DNA of 64,000 nt, from NCBI RefSeq assembly GCF_904849725.1, contig NC_058522.1, positions 230,801,084-230,865,083 on the forward strand. Direction: 5' to 3'. The notes under the pieces are model-generated. The model saw only the letters and a program-made list of their open reading frames with translations, had not been told where the DNA came from and searched no databases. This document shows, piece after piece, positions 47,061 to 60,000 of this stretch (the first letter of the stretch is position 1; each line of letters begins with the position of its first letter). This DNA is from Hordeum vulgare subsp. vulgare (taxonomy: Eukaryota; Streptophyta; Magnoliopsida; Poales; Poaceae). The position numbers were made by a program, and so were the translations under genes.

Positions 47061-50000
47061 TGTCGGGACCCCGATCCTAAGCCATAGGAATCCAGCCTGT
47101 AACACGTCACATCCCTTTGTGGTCTGACGCACGGTTAACCCCACGGTTGCAGCCTAACCTTAGCTGGGACCGTTTGCGCCTTTTGACTCACGTATGCAAT
47201 TGTGTCGCTAGCATTCCAATGTCAAAGAACCAGGATCGACAAGTCTAGTCATAAACCAAAGTGGCAGTACCGCACAAGGACAGGCATACATGACCCAACA
47301 AAGCAGGTGGCGGTCACCAGCGAGTATAGACGAGTCATAGCAAGCTCAAAGGACTCCATTACATCGCGTGACATTTCCCCAAAGGGGACAGACACAGCAG
47401 CTAAGAAGGACACATGCCGGTCAACCAATGTATCCGGAGCAGTAGCGAACTACCATGGCTCGTTGGATCACAAAGGGGCATTTCCCTGTAAGGAGTGCTA
47501 CTAAAGTTCACGGCTAGGTAATCGAACCCCATACATATCAAGTACAACACACGTACGCATGGCATAGCGATATGTATAGATACATCGATGGCATCACAAC
47601 ATAACCATAAACATACAAGCTTTATTTAAGAGGATCGGAAGAGCCTCACACATAATATTACACAGTAAGGTCTCACGACCCATAATAGCAGTCATTCAGT
47701 TATAAGCCAGCGGAAGTGTTTAAAACTGTCTGAGTACACACAGGTGAAACTAGAGGGCACATGGCATGACTATACTACAGACCCAACCTAGGGCCGGATC
47801 GTAGCTGGGACACCAGCTACTCGTCATCGTCGACGTCTATGAAGAACCCTCCATTAGGGTCATTAGCAACCTCTGCAACATTTATTAAGCAAACATGAGT
47901 ACGGAGGTACTCAGCAAGACTTTAGGATAACTAACTACTCATGCAATGTATCAATAAGGTATTGTGGGGTTTCATGCGGAAAGCGAGCATTTGACTTGTG
48001 GCTAGACAACTTGCATTTTTAAATAATTTTGACAACTTGATTTCTCGCACTCGAGTCCACTAACACCACAACAATACTCCATCGTGGAATCATTCCGTCT
48101 CCATACGGAAATGCCGTCCACGACACTCACGCTTATCTTGACAATTTTATGAGTAGCCATTTAAGTTATCTATGAACAACATATGTCTCCAAGTAGTCCA
48201 TATCCGCGGATGTGTCTATTCGAATAGATCATAATCCTGCAGGGGTGTACTTCGTCACACACGCTCTCGCCACTTATCGCCATGTGCACGTCATGCACCT
48301 CGGCAACCTTCAAGCGGAAGCCCAGCGAGGGAGTCGGCCACGATAGTTAACCACACTAGTACCTAGTCCAGGTTTATCGCCTATCTGAGAGTAACCCGTA
48401 CGGAAGTCCGGCCGAGGTTTCCGTCACGGCCCCAAACGATGTGCGCAGGGTTCCCAAGCCCACCATCTGGGTGCCACTTGGTACACCGTGCCACTGCCTA
48501 CCGCATCACATCCCACCTCTCAGGTCAGCACCATGCACGGCCTCCAGCATGACTATAAACACCAGAAACTACTTGCAACTCCTGGACCGAGTACTAAGCG
48601 ATTAATAAGTCGAGCGGGGTCATATTTCAGGGCCCAGCATGTGGTAGTATCTCGTCTTGGATTACATACACGGAACTCAGTTCCTAAGGACGGTTCCAAT
48701 GAAACAACCCGCCATGTACTCCTACACAGCCTTTCACCGGTACCTTTACCAAATCAGGTTCAACACACAACCTTTGCTTACCGAACACATTCTCACAATT
48801 CTGTTCATCTCCCAGATGACAGACCATACACAACTCTAAGCATAGCATGCATAGCAGGATAAGGCACATCATGGCTCAAGCAACTACCAGGTATGCTAGG
48901 TTGCAAGGTTCAGCTATTTACTGTGACAAGGATATGTCATGCAAAGAAAGTGGGTTCAACTAACGTGGCAAAAGCATTTGAAGCATTTGATCCTAATGCA
49001 ATAAGTAAGTGCAGGAGCAAGAACATGGGATTAACGGGATGATCAAAAATGGTTGCGTGCCTTGTTGCTCAAAGGAGTGACAATATCCGTCAGACGGATA
49101 TTCGGTGGAATCCGGGGGAGCGGAGCCTACCAAAAGGAATGACAACAACCAATATCAAACATATGCAATCAAGATGATGCATGAGAATGCAAGATGGTAA
49201 ACTATTATTGCTAACATGTATTAGGTTTGAAGTTGATTTGAATCAAATTCAAATACCACTTCAAACGAGGTATTCTCGGATACCATTTTTAATTGATTCG
49301 ACCTTATGCTCAGATCAACTTGCTTTTAACATGCATGGGATGACATGTTAGGTTGCTGGTTTGTAATTAGGACAGTGTTTGATCATGTCATTTATAGTGA
49401 AATTTAAATATTTTCCAAATTCCATCTACAAAGTATTTATAAGAATTAACTTATTCCTTAATCTACACATTTGGGTTCTGTAACATTTTCAAACATGTTT
49501 GAAAATGACATATTCAGATTCCTTGAATTTTTCTGATACTTTTTCATATATAAATTATTTTCATTGGAGTTACAGATTAATTTCTATGAATTTTAGAACT
49601 TTTGGCATTTTTCTGGAATTCTTTTAAATCCAGAAATGCATTTACTGCATCAGCCATACGTCAGCATGACCTCAGCAGGTCAAAGGCGCCAGCCCAGGTC
49701 AAACCTGGCGGCTGTGCCCCACATGTAAGTGGCTCTGGGTTACTGACTTTGTTTCTGATTTAAATTTTACTAATTAAACGCGAGGGGCCTCATGTCAGTG
49801 CCCCATTAGGTTAGCTAGACACGGAGGTTAGCGCCAATGACGGCCATGTCATCCTGCCGGAGAGCTGCCGGCGATGATCACATCCGACGGCAGCACCTCG
49901 CCGGAATCGGCAAACGGCGACGGTTGGACGCGCGGAGACCACCAGGAGGTAGCTCGCGTTGGGCCGCATCCATTCCCGTAGGTTTGAGGGCGAGGGGGTC

Positions 50001-51057
50001 GCCGGAGACGACAGGAGCAGCGACGGAGCGGCGGCCCGTGCTCGGCAAGATGGGGTCGAGGCCAGGGATGCGAGGGGGAAGAATTGGGGGTGGCTACGGT
50101 TTCCCTGGGAGCTCCCTGAGCATGCTGATGTGCTCAGCAGCGACGCTCGGGGGGGGGGCGCTAGCCACGGGGCGCCATGGCCGGCGGCAGGAGCTCGGGC
50201 TCCATGGCGGGAGGGGGCTAGAGGAAGGGGGGCTCGACGGAAAGAGGGGGGAAAGGAAGAAGAGCTCACGGCGGATCCAGGGAGATAGGCGGCTGGCTCG
50301 AGGACGACCTGTGGCCGGCGGATCGACGTCGGCTTCCGGCGGCCTTCGGTGGTGTTGGCGTGGGGAGACAGACGAGAGACAGAGATCCGGGGAAAGGAAT
50401 GAGGAGGAGGGTATTGGAACAGCTCTCCCGAGCTTATCCTAGCCACCAGGTCGGCGGGGAGGCCACGCAGGCAGGAGGCGTGGCGCCCCTGGCCATGCGC
50501 CGTGGCGAGCTTCTCCTCTGCCTTCTGGCACGAGGAAGAAGTCGCCTAAGCCCCTCGTGGGCTGGGCCAGGCGACAGGTAGTTTTTTTCTCTTTTTTCTG
50601 TTTTGTTTCTGTTTTGCTATTTCATTGATTTACTATTTATTTTAGCTCCCAAATAGTTTGTAAAAACTATTTTGAACACCCCAGAATATTTGTTGGAATA
50701 TTTCCAACCATTCCTAAAGTTTTCAATATTTTTGAAAGCTTAAAGTTTCTGATTTCAAATTTAAAACTTGAAACCAGTAGCTTTTGCATTTATTTAAAAT
50801 GATTAGAGTATAAAATAAATGGTTTCCTTTATTGCTTATTTGTTTCCAAGAATTAACAGAAAGATTGAACTTTTCTTGAGGCCATTTTGGGTTCATTGAT
50901 TTTAACTAGTTTGGAATTTCCTTTAATTTGAGAAGTGGCTAGGGTTTGTTGAATTTTTCTTCACCACTTACTTTGTTCTTGTTGAAATTTTCCTAGATGC
51001 AATGCAAAGAAAACATGAGCACAAAGCTAACTTGATTAAGGTGTCAGGGATGTGACA
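47061..51057 (-). repeat. 4-kb LTR, middle copy (3' LTR of the complete unit)
   Basis: 3997 bases, minus strand from TGTCACATCCCTGACACC (51057) to GGGGTCCCGACA (47061). AT-rich U3-like part (49150-49800 and 50580-51000) flanks a GC-rich block (49810-50580). It differs from the other copy by roughly 2% in the parts I read line by line. No gene: the short frames shared by both LTRs (47202-47504, 48488-48862) reflect recent copying. Confidence 0.93.
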
Positions 51058-53752
51058 ACTCACCCCCACTCAAAAGAATCTCGTCCCGAGATTTAGAAGT
51101 CGTCGGAAATAACGCACGATACTCAAGTCGGAGACGATCCTCTCTTTCCCAAGTTGCCTCCTTTTCAGAATGATTTGACCATTGAACTTTAAGAAACTTA
51201 AGGTTTCGACGTCGAGTGGTACGCTCAGCTTGATCAAGAATACGCACGGGGTATTCTCGGTACGAAAGGTTATCTTGGAGATCAAGTGTTTCGTGGTCCA
51301 CTTCACGGATAGGATCCGAAAAGCAACGCCTGAGTTGCGAGACGTGGAAGACATCATGAACCTTGGAAAGATGTGGAGGAAGTTCCAACTGGTAGGCAAC
51401 TTCTCCTCGTTTGGCAAGAATGCGAAAAGGACCAATGTAACGAGGAGCCAACTTGCCCTTCATACCGAATCGATGGGTACCCTTCAAAGGTGTAACCCGA
51501 AGGTAAGCCTTCTCGTCAACTTCAAAGGTCACAGCCTTATGATGACGATCATATTGGCTCTTTTGACGAGACTGGGCTGTTTTCAACTTCTCATGAATAA
51601 TGTGAACCTGCTCTTCTGCATCCTGGATCATATCCGGGCCAAAGAGTTGCCTCTCTCCGGTTTCTGACCAATTAAGAGGTGTTTGACATCTTCGTCCATA
51701 GAGAACTTCAAAAGGAGCTTTGCCCAAGCTTGATTGATAACTATTGTTATAAGTGAATTCAGTGAATGGAAGGCACTTCTCCCAATTCATACCGAACGAT
51801 ATAACACAAGCTCGGAGCATATCTTCCAGGATTTGATTCACTCTTTCTACTTGACCACTTGATTGAGGATGGAAAGCAGTGCTAAAAGATAAGTGAGTCC
51901 CCATGGCATTCTGAAAACTTTCCCAGAAGCGAGAAGTAAAGATACTCCCACGGTCCGAGTTAATCTCCAAGGGTACACCATGAAGAGACACTATTCGAGA
52001 GATATATAACTCTGCTAGCTGGCTAGCTGTTATACTCTCACGAACGGGAAGAAAATGAGCCACTTTGGAAAGACGGTCAATGACCACAAAGATAGCGTTA
52101 TTTCTTTTGTTGGTCTTGGGAAATCCGGTAATGAAATCCATACTAACTTTATCCCATTTCCATTCAGGAATAGCTAGAGGTTGAAGGGTGCCAGCAGGCC
52201 TTTGATGTTCTGCCTTAACTCGACGACAAACGTCGCAGTTAGCAACGAACTCAGCAATTTCTCTCTTCATCCTAGTCCACCAGAACCTGTGGCGTAGATC
52301 CTGATACATCTTGGTACTACCGGGATGAATGGTGAGAGGAGAATCATGGGCCTCCTTAAGGATTAACTGCCTTAGATGTGGGTTCTTAGGAACCACTAGA
52401 CGATTCTGGAAGAACACAACACCTTGATCGTTCATGGAAAATTCTTTAGCGTTTTCGCTGAAAATATTCTCCTTGATCCGTGATATACCCTTGTCACGCT
52501 TTTGGCCAGCTATAATTTGATCCTTAAGGGTAGGCTTCGCCACCAGGGTAGAAAGGAATCCTTGAGGAACAATATGAAGATTCAACTTCCGAAAATCCTC
52601 ATAGAGATGTGGTTGAGCTTGTTGTAGCATCAAATTGTTACAATAAGATTTACGACTTAGTGCATCAGCCATAACATTGGCCTTCCCCGGGGAGTAAGTT
52701 ATCCCTAAGTCGTAATCCGAGATCAACTCAACCCACCGTCTTTGCCTGAGATTCAAATCCGGCTGGGTGAAGATATATTTCAGACTTTGGTGATCAGTGA
52801 ATATTTCGCAACGATTACCCAGAAGGTAATGTCGCCAGGTTTTTAGTGCATGGACCACAGCTGCAAGCTCAAGGTCATGTGTGGGATAATTATCCTCATG
52901 TGGACGCAACTGTCGAGATGCGTATGCGATCACATGACGATCTTGCATGAGAATGCAACCTAATCCTTGTCGCGAGGCGTCGCAATAGATAACAAAGTCC
53001 TTAGAAAATTCTGGTGGTAGCAACACAGGTGCGAAAGTCAGGCGTCTTTTCAGTTCCTGAAAACTATGCTCACACTGTGGTGTCCACTCTAACTTTTTAT
53101 CCTTCTTGAGGAGTTCAGTTAAAGGCTTTGCAACCTTGGAGAAATTCTTGACAAAGCGGCGACAATAGCTCGCTAGACCAAGAAAACTCCTAACTTGCTT
53201 AACCGATTCAGGTTGAGTCCAATCAAGGACAGCTTGAACTCTCTCGGGATTGACAGCAATACCCTTACCAGAGATTACGTGACCTAGATAGGTCACTTCT
53301 GGTAACCAAAATTCACATTTTGAAAACTTGGCATAAAGGCGATGCTCTCGAAGTTTCATCAATACCAGCCTTAGATGCTCGGCATGTTCTTGTTCGTTCT
53401 TCGAGTAGATGAGAATATCATCGAGGTATACCACGACGAATTTATCCAAATACTCCATGAAGATTGAATTCATCAAACGGGAGAAGGTGGCTGGGGCATT
53501 GGTTAAACCGAAGGACATGACGGTGTACTCGTATTGGCCATAACGAGTAACAAAAGCCGTTTTTGGAATGTCCCCGTTCTTGATCTTGATTTGATGGTAT
53601 CCCAACCTCAAATCCATTTTGGAGAAGACTGAGGACCCAGCGAGTTGATCGTACAGGTCGACGATCCTGGGGAGCGGATACTTGTTTTTTATGGTGACCA
53701 GATTAACTGGTCGGTAATCTACAACCATCCGATCCATTCCGTCTTTCTTCTA
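51044..53752 (-). pseudogene. pol (RT, RNase H, integrase, chromodomain-like tail) of the chromovirus-like gypsy
   Basis: About 900 codons open on the minus strand after one in-frame TAG (53750-53752) that separates it from gag-protease; otherwise strikingly intact. [46 protein letters not shown] (catalytic YLDD). RNase [15 protein letters not shown]. Integrase: [17 protein letters not shown] with [11 protein letters not shown] (zinc site), [35 protein letters not shown]-terminus: [20 protein letters not shown] and [20 protein letters not shown], a chromodomain-like module thought to target heterochromatin. The stop TGA (51044-51046) lies inside the LTR, so the reading frame passes through the polypurine tract. 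Confidence 0.93.
51058..51076 (-). other. Polypurine tract overlapping the end of pol
   Basis: Complement CTTTTGAGTGGGGGTGAGT immediately precedes the 3' LTR and is at the same time coding sequence (LLSGGEL). Confidence 0.8.
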
Positions 53753-55515
53753 GACGAAGAGGACGGGGCAAGCCCAAGGAGAAGAGCTAGGACGAATGAA
53801 CCCTTTATTCAAGGCCTCATCTAGTTGCTTCTTAAGTTCGGCTAGCTCCAGGGGTGCCATCTTATATGGTCTTCTGGCTATTGGGACAGTTCCCGGAACA
53901 AGATCTATCACAAACTCTACATCTCTCTCAGGTGGAATTCCTGGCAGTTCCTCTGGAAAAACATCCGGGAAGTCACGGACTACCGGAATGTCTTCAAGTT
54001 CCGGAAGAGGGTTGGCATTTAGGGAATAAAGTTGGCATTTGGCAACTCGAGTAGAGACATTTACTATCTCACCCGAGGGATGGGTAAGCTGGACATTTCT
54101 AGAATGAGTATCAATCTTGGCATAGTGAGCTGACATCCAGTCCATACCCAAGATGATATTAATATCCGAATATTTCAAGGCTATCAATGAGGCTAGAAAA
54201 ACTAGCCTGTCTACTAGAATTTCATTGCCATAGGTTATCCTAGAGGTTTGCCATTTAGTACCAGGAGTTTGGACAACCAATGGAATTGGCATATCACAAA
54301 AAGACATGTTATGCAACTGTGCATAACTTTCTGAAATGAAGGAATGAGAAGACCCAGTGTCAAAGAGAACAGACGCTGGGTGATGATTGACAAGAAGCGT
54401 ACCCAGTATGACGTCGGGATCCTGTGCAGCTTCTTCTGCTGAGACATAGTTCACACGGCCACGTGCAGGAGTTGGCTTCACATAGTCAGCTTTGCCCGAC
54501 TTGCCTTGCCCGACGGACTTTCCGGGTTGCTTGGCACCCACATTTTGAGGACACTCATGGGAATAGTGCCCTGGTTCTCCACACTTGTAGCATATCACTT
54601 GGTTGGCACGTGGTGCAGCATTGCTAGCTGGACCACCATAGGTTTTTGCTGGAGGGTTGGGCTGATTCGTCTGAGGCGCCATGTAGGATGGCCTCGGAGT
54701 GTATCTTGGCGGCAGGGAACTGTTCGGAACCCACAGCCTGCATTTTGGGAACGCGGAACCAGAAGACGAGCCAAAGTCACGGGAGTGCTTCCTTGTGGCT
54801 TCAAAATCAGAATGACCAGTCTCGGCACTGATCGCCTTGTTGACCAGGGCTTGAAAGCTTGCACACTCGTGGAGGCACAGATCACGACGAAGCTCAGGGC
54901 TTAGACCCTTACGGAATCTTGCTTGCTTCTTGGCGTCAGTAGATACCTCCTCTGTTGCATAGCGGGCGAGGTTACCGAACTCGCGGCTATAGGCATCCAC
55001 GGTCAACTTGCCTGAGTGAAGGCACAGAACTCCTCTCTCTTTCTGTCCATCAGGCCTTGTGGAATATGGTGCAGACGAAAAGCCGCACTGAAGTCTGCCC
55101 ATGTGGCTGCTGGTTCAGCGAGACGCATAGCTTCAAAGTTCTCCCACCATAGATTGGCACGTCCTTCTAGGAAATACGCCGCAAAGGTCACCTTGTCGGC
55201 CTCAGAAACATTCGCAGAGCGAATCTTGCGTGCGATGCTGCACAGCCAGTCATCAGCGTCGAGGGGATCGACAGAATGATGAAACTTTGGAGGATTCAGC
55301 TTCACAAAGTCGTTGAGGGACACTGCAGCATTCCTAGGTTGACGAGCCGTATTCTGCTCAATACGCTCTAACAGCCGGTTGGTCTCCCTTTTGTTTCTCT
55401 CTGCCTCAAGCATAACTTCCGCCAGAGAGGGCGGGTCAGGCAGGTCTTCCTGCGACGCTTGACTACCCTCGCCTTGCTCATGAGCAGGGGCACGGTTCAA
55501 CCTGGTGAACACCAT
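53753..55515 (-). pseudogene. gag-protease of the chromovirus-like gypsy, one frameshift
   Basis: ATG 55515 (MVFTRLNRAPAHEQGEGSQA). The open frame extends six codons upstream only through a GTG. Gag: LNPPKFHHSVDPLDADDWLC, WWENFEAMR. A one-base shift near 55015 (after EEFCAFTQ) moves to the frame used by the rest of the polyprotein: FRKGLSPELRRDLCLHECAS, zinc knuckle CYKCGEPGHYSHECP, protease SVLFDTGSSHSFISE. It ends in the linker leading into RT, where the TAG at 53750-53752 interrupts it. With that shift and stop the copy is inactive, though close to intact. Confidence 0.92.
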
Positions 55516-55533
55516 CCTGACAAACAAACTCAC

Positions 55534-56104
55534 AGCTTAGACCAATATCATATCAATACTAGCTATGGATTAAGAATGTACTGAACACACGGAATGCGGA
55601 AATGAATATCCGAAGAGCATGGTAACAAGCAACTGCTATATATACACCATGGTTCATACACACCCTTACATAGTTCAGTACAACCTTAACCGAAGAGCAA
55701 ACTACTGAAATTATGAAACTACTCATCAGAGGCTTACAAGCTTCCTATACATTATTCATCTAGGCCTCCGGAATTCATTTCACATCACAGGCATACTTCA
55801 CAAGTCACGCAGGACTGTGAACGTACGGCTACTACCATACTATCCTTCCGCTCACAGCTCAGGCATCCGCATAGAACATCTCATAGAGATTACCTCCATG
55901 ACCTGGAAGCTCAACCTGCAGATCAGGAAACACTCTAGCCTGAGATCCCTGGGATCCATAAGGACACGGATGTGGCCTTGGTCCCCTGACTGGTGGTAAG
56001 AGGGGTCCCCGAAGAGGGGTGACTCCTCCAATAGCTGGCCAGTCAACGTGGGCCGGAAGATGGGTCCTAACAGAGTTCAGCATCTCCATATCTCCGTACC
56101 CTGT
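55534..56104 (-). other. Spacer between the extra ORF and gag
   Basis: 0.57 kb on the minus strand between the stop of the 175-codon ORF and the gag ATG. I see no gene; short frames at 55817-56089 are not supported. Confidence 0.6.
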
Positions 56105-56632
56105 CTAGACTACCGGTGCCAGCTGCGTCAAAGTCGTCCACAGACGGGCACGGGTAGCATAAAGCTCCATGCGGAGAGCACGAGCATCCATGTCTCTGTT
56201 CTCTAGCATCTCAACAGTGGACTGCAGAAGTGGATCCTCCATAGAAGAATCAAAATAGACTCCGCTGAGGTATCCCTCTTCACCAGGCTGAGAGGCCGGA
56301 ACATAGCAGAATTCTGAATTCTGCAGCAGTGCATGACTCGCCCTCATAATGGTCATCATTGAATAGGCAGCATCTTGTACTGCCATGTCAACAGTGACTC
56401 CCAACCCGTAGGACCAATGGATTGGCTCCTCAGCTCCAGGGTAGTCTGGAAATACCCTAACAGTGCAGATATACTGGCTCTGGTTGAAGTCTCGGTACTG
56501 TTCCTCCACTGTGTACTCGGGGTACCAGCGGTAACCGCACACCGACATCACCCTGACCAGCATGGCCGTATGACCCGACACATCAATGCACCTGGTCAGA
56601 CGTACCACCTGACGAGAAGGACGGCCAGGCAT
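56105..56632 (-). CDS. Extra 175-codon ORF between PBS and gag, function unknown
   Basis: Intact from ATG 56632 (MPGRPSRQVVRLTRCIDVSG) to TAG-type end at 56105, about 420 bases inside the PBS and about 590 bases before gag, same strand. It is not gag, pol or envelope: no membrane segment, no zinc knuckle. Residues about 40-95 (QYICTVRVFPDYPGAEEP through GLGVTVDMAVQDAAYSMMTI) follow the pattern of strand-strand-strand then a helix with G.G....A...AA...L, like a double-stranded-RNA-binding fold; this is a resemblance by eye only. The N-terminal nine codons survive in the leader copy at 46595, where the deletion begins. It could also be a captured host fragment. Confidence 0.6.
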   Translation of the reverse strand: MPGRPSRQVVRLTRCIDVSGHTAMLVRVMSVCGYRWYPEYTVEEQYRDFNQSQYICTVRVFPDYPGAEEPIHWSYGLGVTVDMAVQDAAYSMMTIMRASHALLQNSEFCYVPASQPGEEGYLSGVYFDSSMEDPLLQSTVEMLENRDMDARALRMELYATRARLWTTLTQLAPVV

Positions 56633-57054
56633 CTGTAAATAGAGAATAATGCAAAAGCATTAGAGCTCCGAATGCAAAATTGGGCAGCATAACGGCTGTA
56701 AATGCTCAAAAACAAATTTTGAGACAACCCAAAATCGAATAGCGTAACCACTCAACTATCAAGTTCAACTCTCTGATCATCAAACTTACTTCCTTTTTCC
56801 TAGGAATGAAAGAAACCCAAATATCTCTTGACCCGTAGTCCTATAATCTACCGATCAGAAACACGAGCCTAGAAGAAGATGAGTAACCTAGTCCTTAATT
56901 CCCGCAGAAAAGACGAGGATGACCAGAATAGAATAACTTGAGAAGAGAACAAGAGTCTTACGTTCCCTTCCACAAACAATTCCCTTATATATAACTAAAG
57001 AAATTCTAGACTCAACTTCGACCAGTTTCGCTTAGTAGTCCTACAGTCAGTCAG

Positions 57055-57070
57055 GCTCTGATACCAACAC
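57055..57070 (-). other. Primer binding site of the chromovirus-like gypsy
   Basis: Complement GTGTTGGTATCAGAGC, an exact initiator-tRNA-Met type site, adjacent to the 5' LTR at 57071. This is the intact copy; the duplicate at 47045-47060 is mutated. Confidence 0.88.
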
Positions 57071-60000
57071 TGTCGGGACCCCGATCCTAAGCCATAGGAA
57101 TCCAGCCTGTAACACGTCGCATCCCTTTGCGGTCTCACGCACGGTTAACCCCACGGCTGCAGCCTTACCTTAGCTGGGACCGTTTGCGCCTTTTGACTCA
57201 CGTATGCAATTGTGTCGCTAGCATTCCAATGTCAAAGAACCCGGATCGACAAGTCTAGTCATAAACCAAAGTGGCAGTACCGCACAAGGACAGGCATACA
57301 TGACCAAACAAAGCAGGTGTCGGTCACCAACGAGTGTAGACGAGTCGTAGCAAGCTACAAGGACTCCATTACATCGTGTGACATTTCCCCAAAGGGGACA
57401 GACACAGCAGCTAAGAAGGACACATGCTGGTCAACCAATGTATCCGAAGCAGTAGCGAGCTACCATGGCTCGTTGGATCACAAAGGGGCATTTCCCTGTA
57501 AGGAGTGCTACTAAAGTTCACGGCTAGGTAATCGAACCCCATACATATCAAGTACAACACACGTACGCATGGCATACCGATATGTATAGATACATCGATG
57601 GCATCACAACATAACCATAAACATACAAGCTTTATTTAAGAGGATCGGAAGAGCCTCACACATAATATTACACAGTAAGGTCTCACGACCCATAATAGCA
57701 GTCATTCAGTTACAAGCCAGCAGAAGTGTTTAAAACTGTCTGAGTACAGACAGGTGAAACTAGAGGGCACATGGCCTGACTATACTACAGACCCAACCTA
57801 GGGCCGGATCGTAGCTGGGACACCAGCTACTCGTCGTCGTCGATGTCTATGAAGAACCCTCCATTAGGGTCATTAGCAACCTCTGCAACATTCATTAAGC
57901 AAACATGAGTACAGAGGTACTCAGCAAGACTTTAGGATAACTAACTACTCATGCAATGTATCAATAAGGTATTGTGGGGTTTCATGCGGAAAGCGAGCAT
58001 TTGACTCGTGGCTAGACAACTTGCATTTTTAAATAATTTTGACAACTTGATTTCTCGCACTCGAGTCCACTAACACCACAACAATACTCCATCATGGAAT
58101 CATTCCGTCTCCATACGGAAATGTCGTCCACGACACTCACGCTTATCTTGACAATTTTATGAGTAGCCATTTAAGTTATCTATGAACAACATATGTCTCC
58201 AAGTAGTCCATATCCGCGGACGCGGCTATTCGAATAGATCATAACCCTGCAGGGGTGTACTTCGTCACACACGCTCTCGCCACTTATCGCCATGTGCACG
58301 TCATGCACCTCGGCAACCTTCAAGCGGAAGCCTAGCGAGGGAGTCGGCCACGACCGTTAACCACACTAGTACCTAGTCCAGGTTTATCGCCTATCTGAGA
58401 GTAACCCGTATGGAAGTCCGGCCGAGGTTTCCGTCATGGCCCCAAACGATGTGCGCAGGGTTCCCAAGCCCACCATCCGGGTGCCACTTGGTACACCGTG
58501 CCACTGCCTACCGCATCACAGCCCACCTCTCAGGTCACCACCATGCACGGCCTCCAGCATGACTATAAACACCAGAAACTACTTGCAACTCCTGGACCGA
58601 GTACTAAGCGATTAATAAGTCGAGCGGGGTCATATTTCAGGGCCCAGCATGTGGTAGTATCTCGTCTTGGATTACATACACGGAACTCAGTTCCTAAGGA
58701 CGGTTCCAATGAAACAACCCGCCATGTACTCCTACACAGCCTTTCACCGGTACCTTTACCAAATCGGGTTCAACACACAACCTTTGCTTACCGAACACAT
58801 TCTCACAATTCTGTTCATCTCCCAGATGACAGACCATACACAACTCTAAGCATAGCATGCATAGCAGGATAAGGCACATCATGGCTCAAGCAACTACCAG
58901 GTATGCTAGGTTGCAAGGTTCAGCTATTTACTGTGACAAGGATAGGTCATGCAAAGAAAGTGGGTTCAACTAACGTGGCAAAAGCATTTGAAGCATTTGA
59001 TCCTAATGCAATAAGTAAGTGCAGGAGCAACAACATGGGATTTATCGGGATGATCAAAAATGGTTGCTTGCCTTGTTGCTCAGAGGAGTGACAATATCCG
59101 TCAGACGGATATTCGGTGGAATCCGGGGGACCGAAGCCTACCGAAAGGAATGACAACAACCAATATCAAACATATGCCATCAAGATGATGCATGAGCATG
59201 GCATGAGAATGCAAGATGGTAAACTATTATAGCTAACATGTATTAGGTTTGAAGTTGATTTGAATCAAATTCAAATACCACTTCAAACGAGGTATTCTCG
59301 GATACCATTTTTAATTGATTCGACCTGATGCTCAGATCAACTTGCTTTTAACATGCATGGGATGACATGTTAGGTTGCTGGTTTGTAATTAGGACAGTGT
59401 TTGATCATGTCATTTATAGTGAAATTTAAATATTTTCCAAATTCCATCTACAAAGTATTTATAAGAATTAACTTATTCATTAATCTACATGTTTGGGTTC
59501 TTTACATTTTCAAACATGTTTGAAAATGACATATTCAGATTCCTTGAATTTTTCTGATACTTTTTCGTATATAAATTATTTCCATTGGAGTTACAGATTA
59601 ATTTCTATGAATTGTAGAAGTTTTAGCATTTTTTTGGAATTCTTTTAAATCCACAAATGCATTTACTGCATCAGCCATACGTCAGCATGACCTCAGCAGG
59701 TCAAAGGCGCCAGCCCAGGTCAAACCTGGCGGCTGGGCCCCACATGTAAGTGGCTCTGGGTTACTGACTTTGTTTCTGATTTAAATTTTACTAATTAAAC
59801 GCGTGGGGCCTCATGTCAGTGCCTCATTAGGTTAGCTAGACAGGGAGGTTAGCGCTAATGACGGCCACGTCATCCTGCCGGAGAGCTGCCGGCGACGACC
59901 ACATCCGACGGCAGCACCTCGCCGGAATCGGCAAACGACGACGGTTGGACGCGCGGAGACCACCAGGAGGTAGCTCGCGTTGGCCCGCATCCGTTCCCGT

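Noticed and set aside
47202..48862. 100- and 124-codon plus-strand frames also present at 57212-57514 and 58498-58872
   Set aside because: They are conserved only because the two LTRs are recent copies; antisense to the element, with no protein family resemblance.
49811..50446. Long open frames of about 200 codons on both strands in the GC-rich block of the 4-kb LTR, repeated near 59858-60487
   Set aside because: Open on both strands, frames differ between the two LTR copies because of a G-run indel, and composition alone explains the lack of stops.
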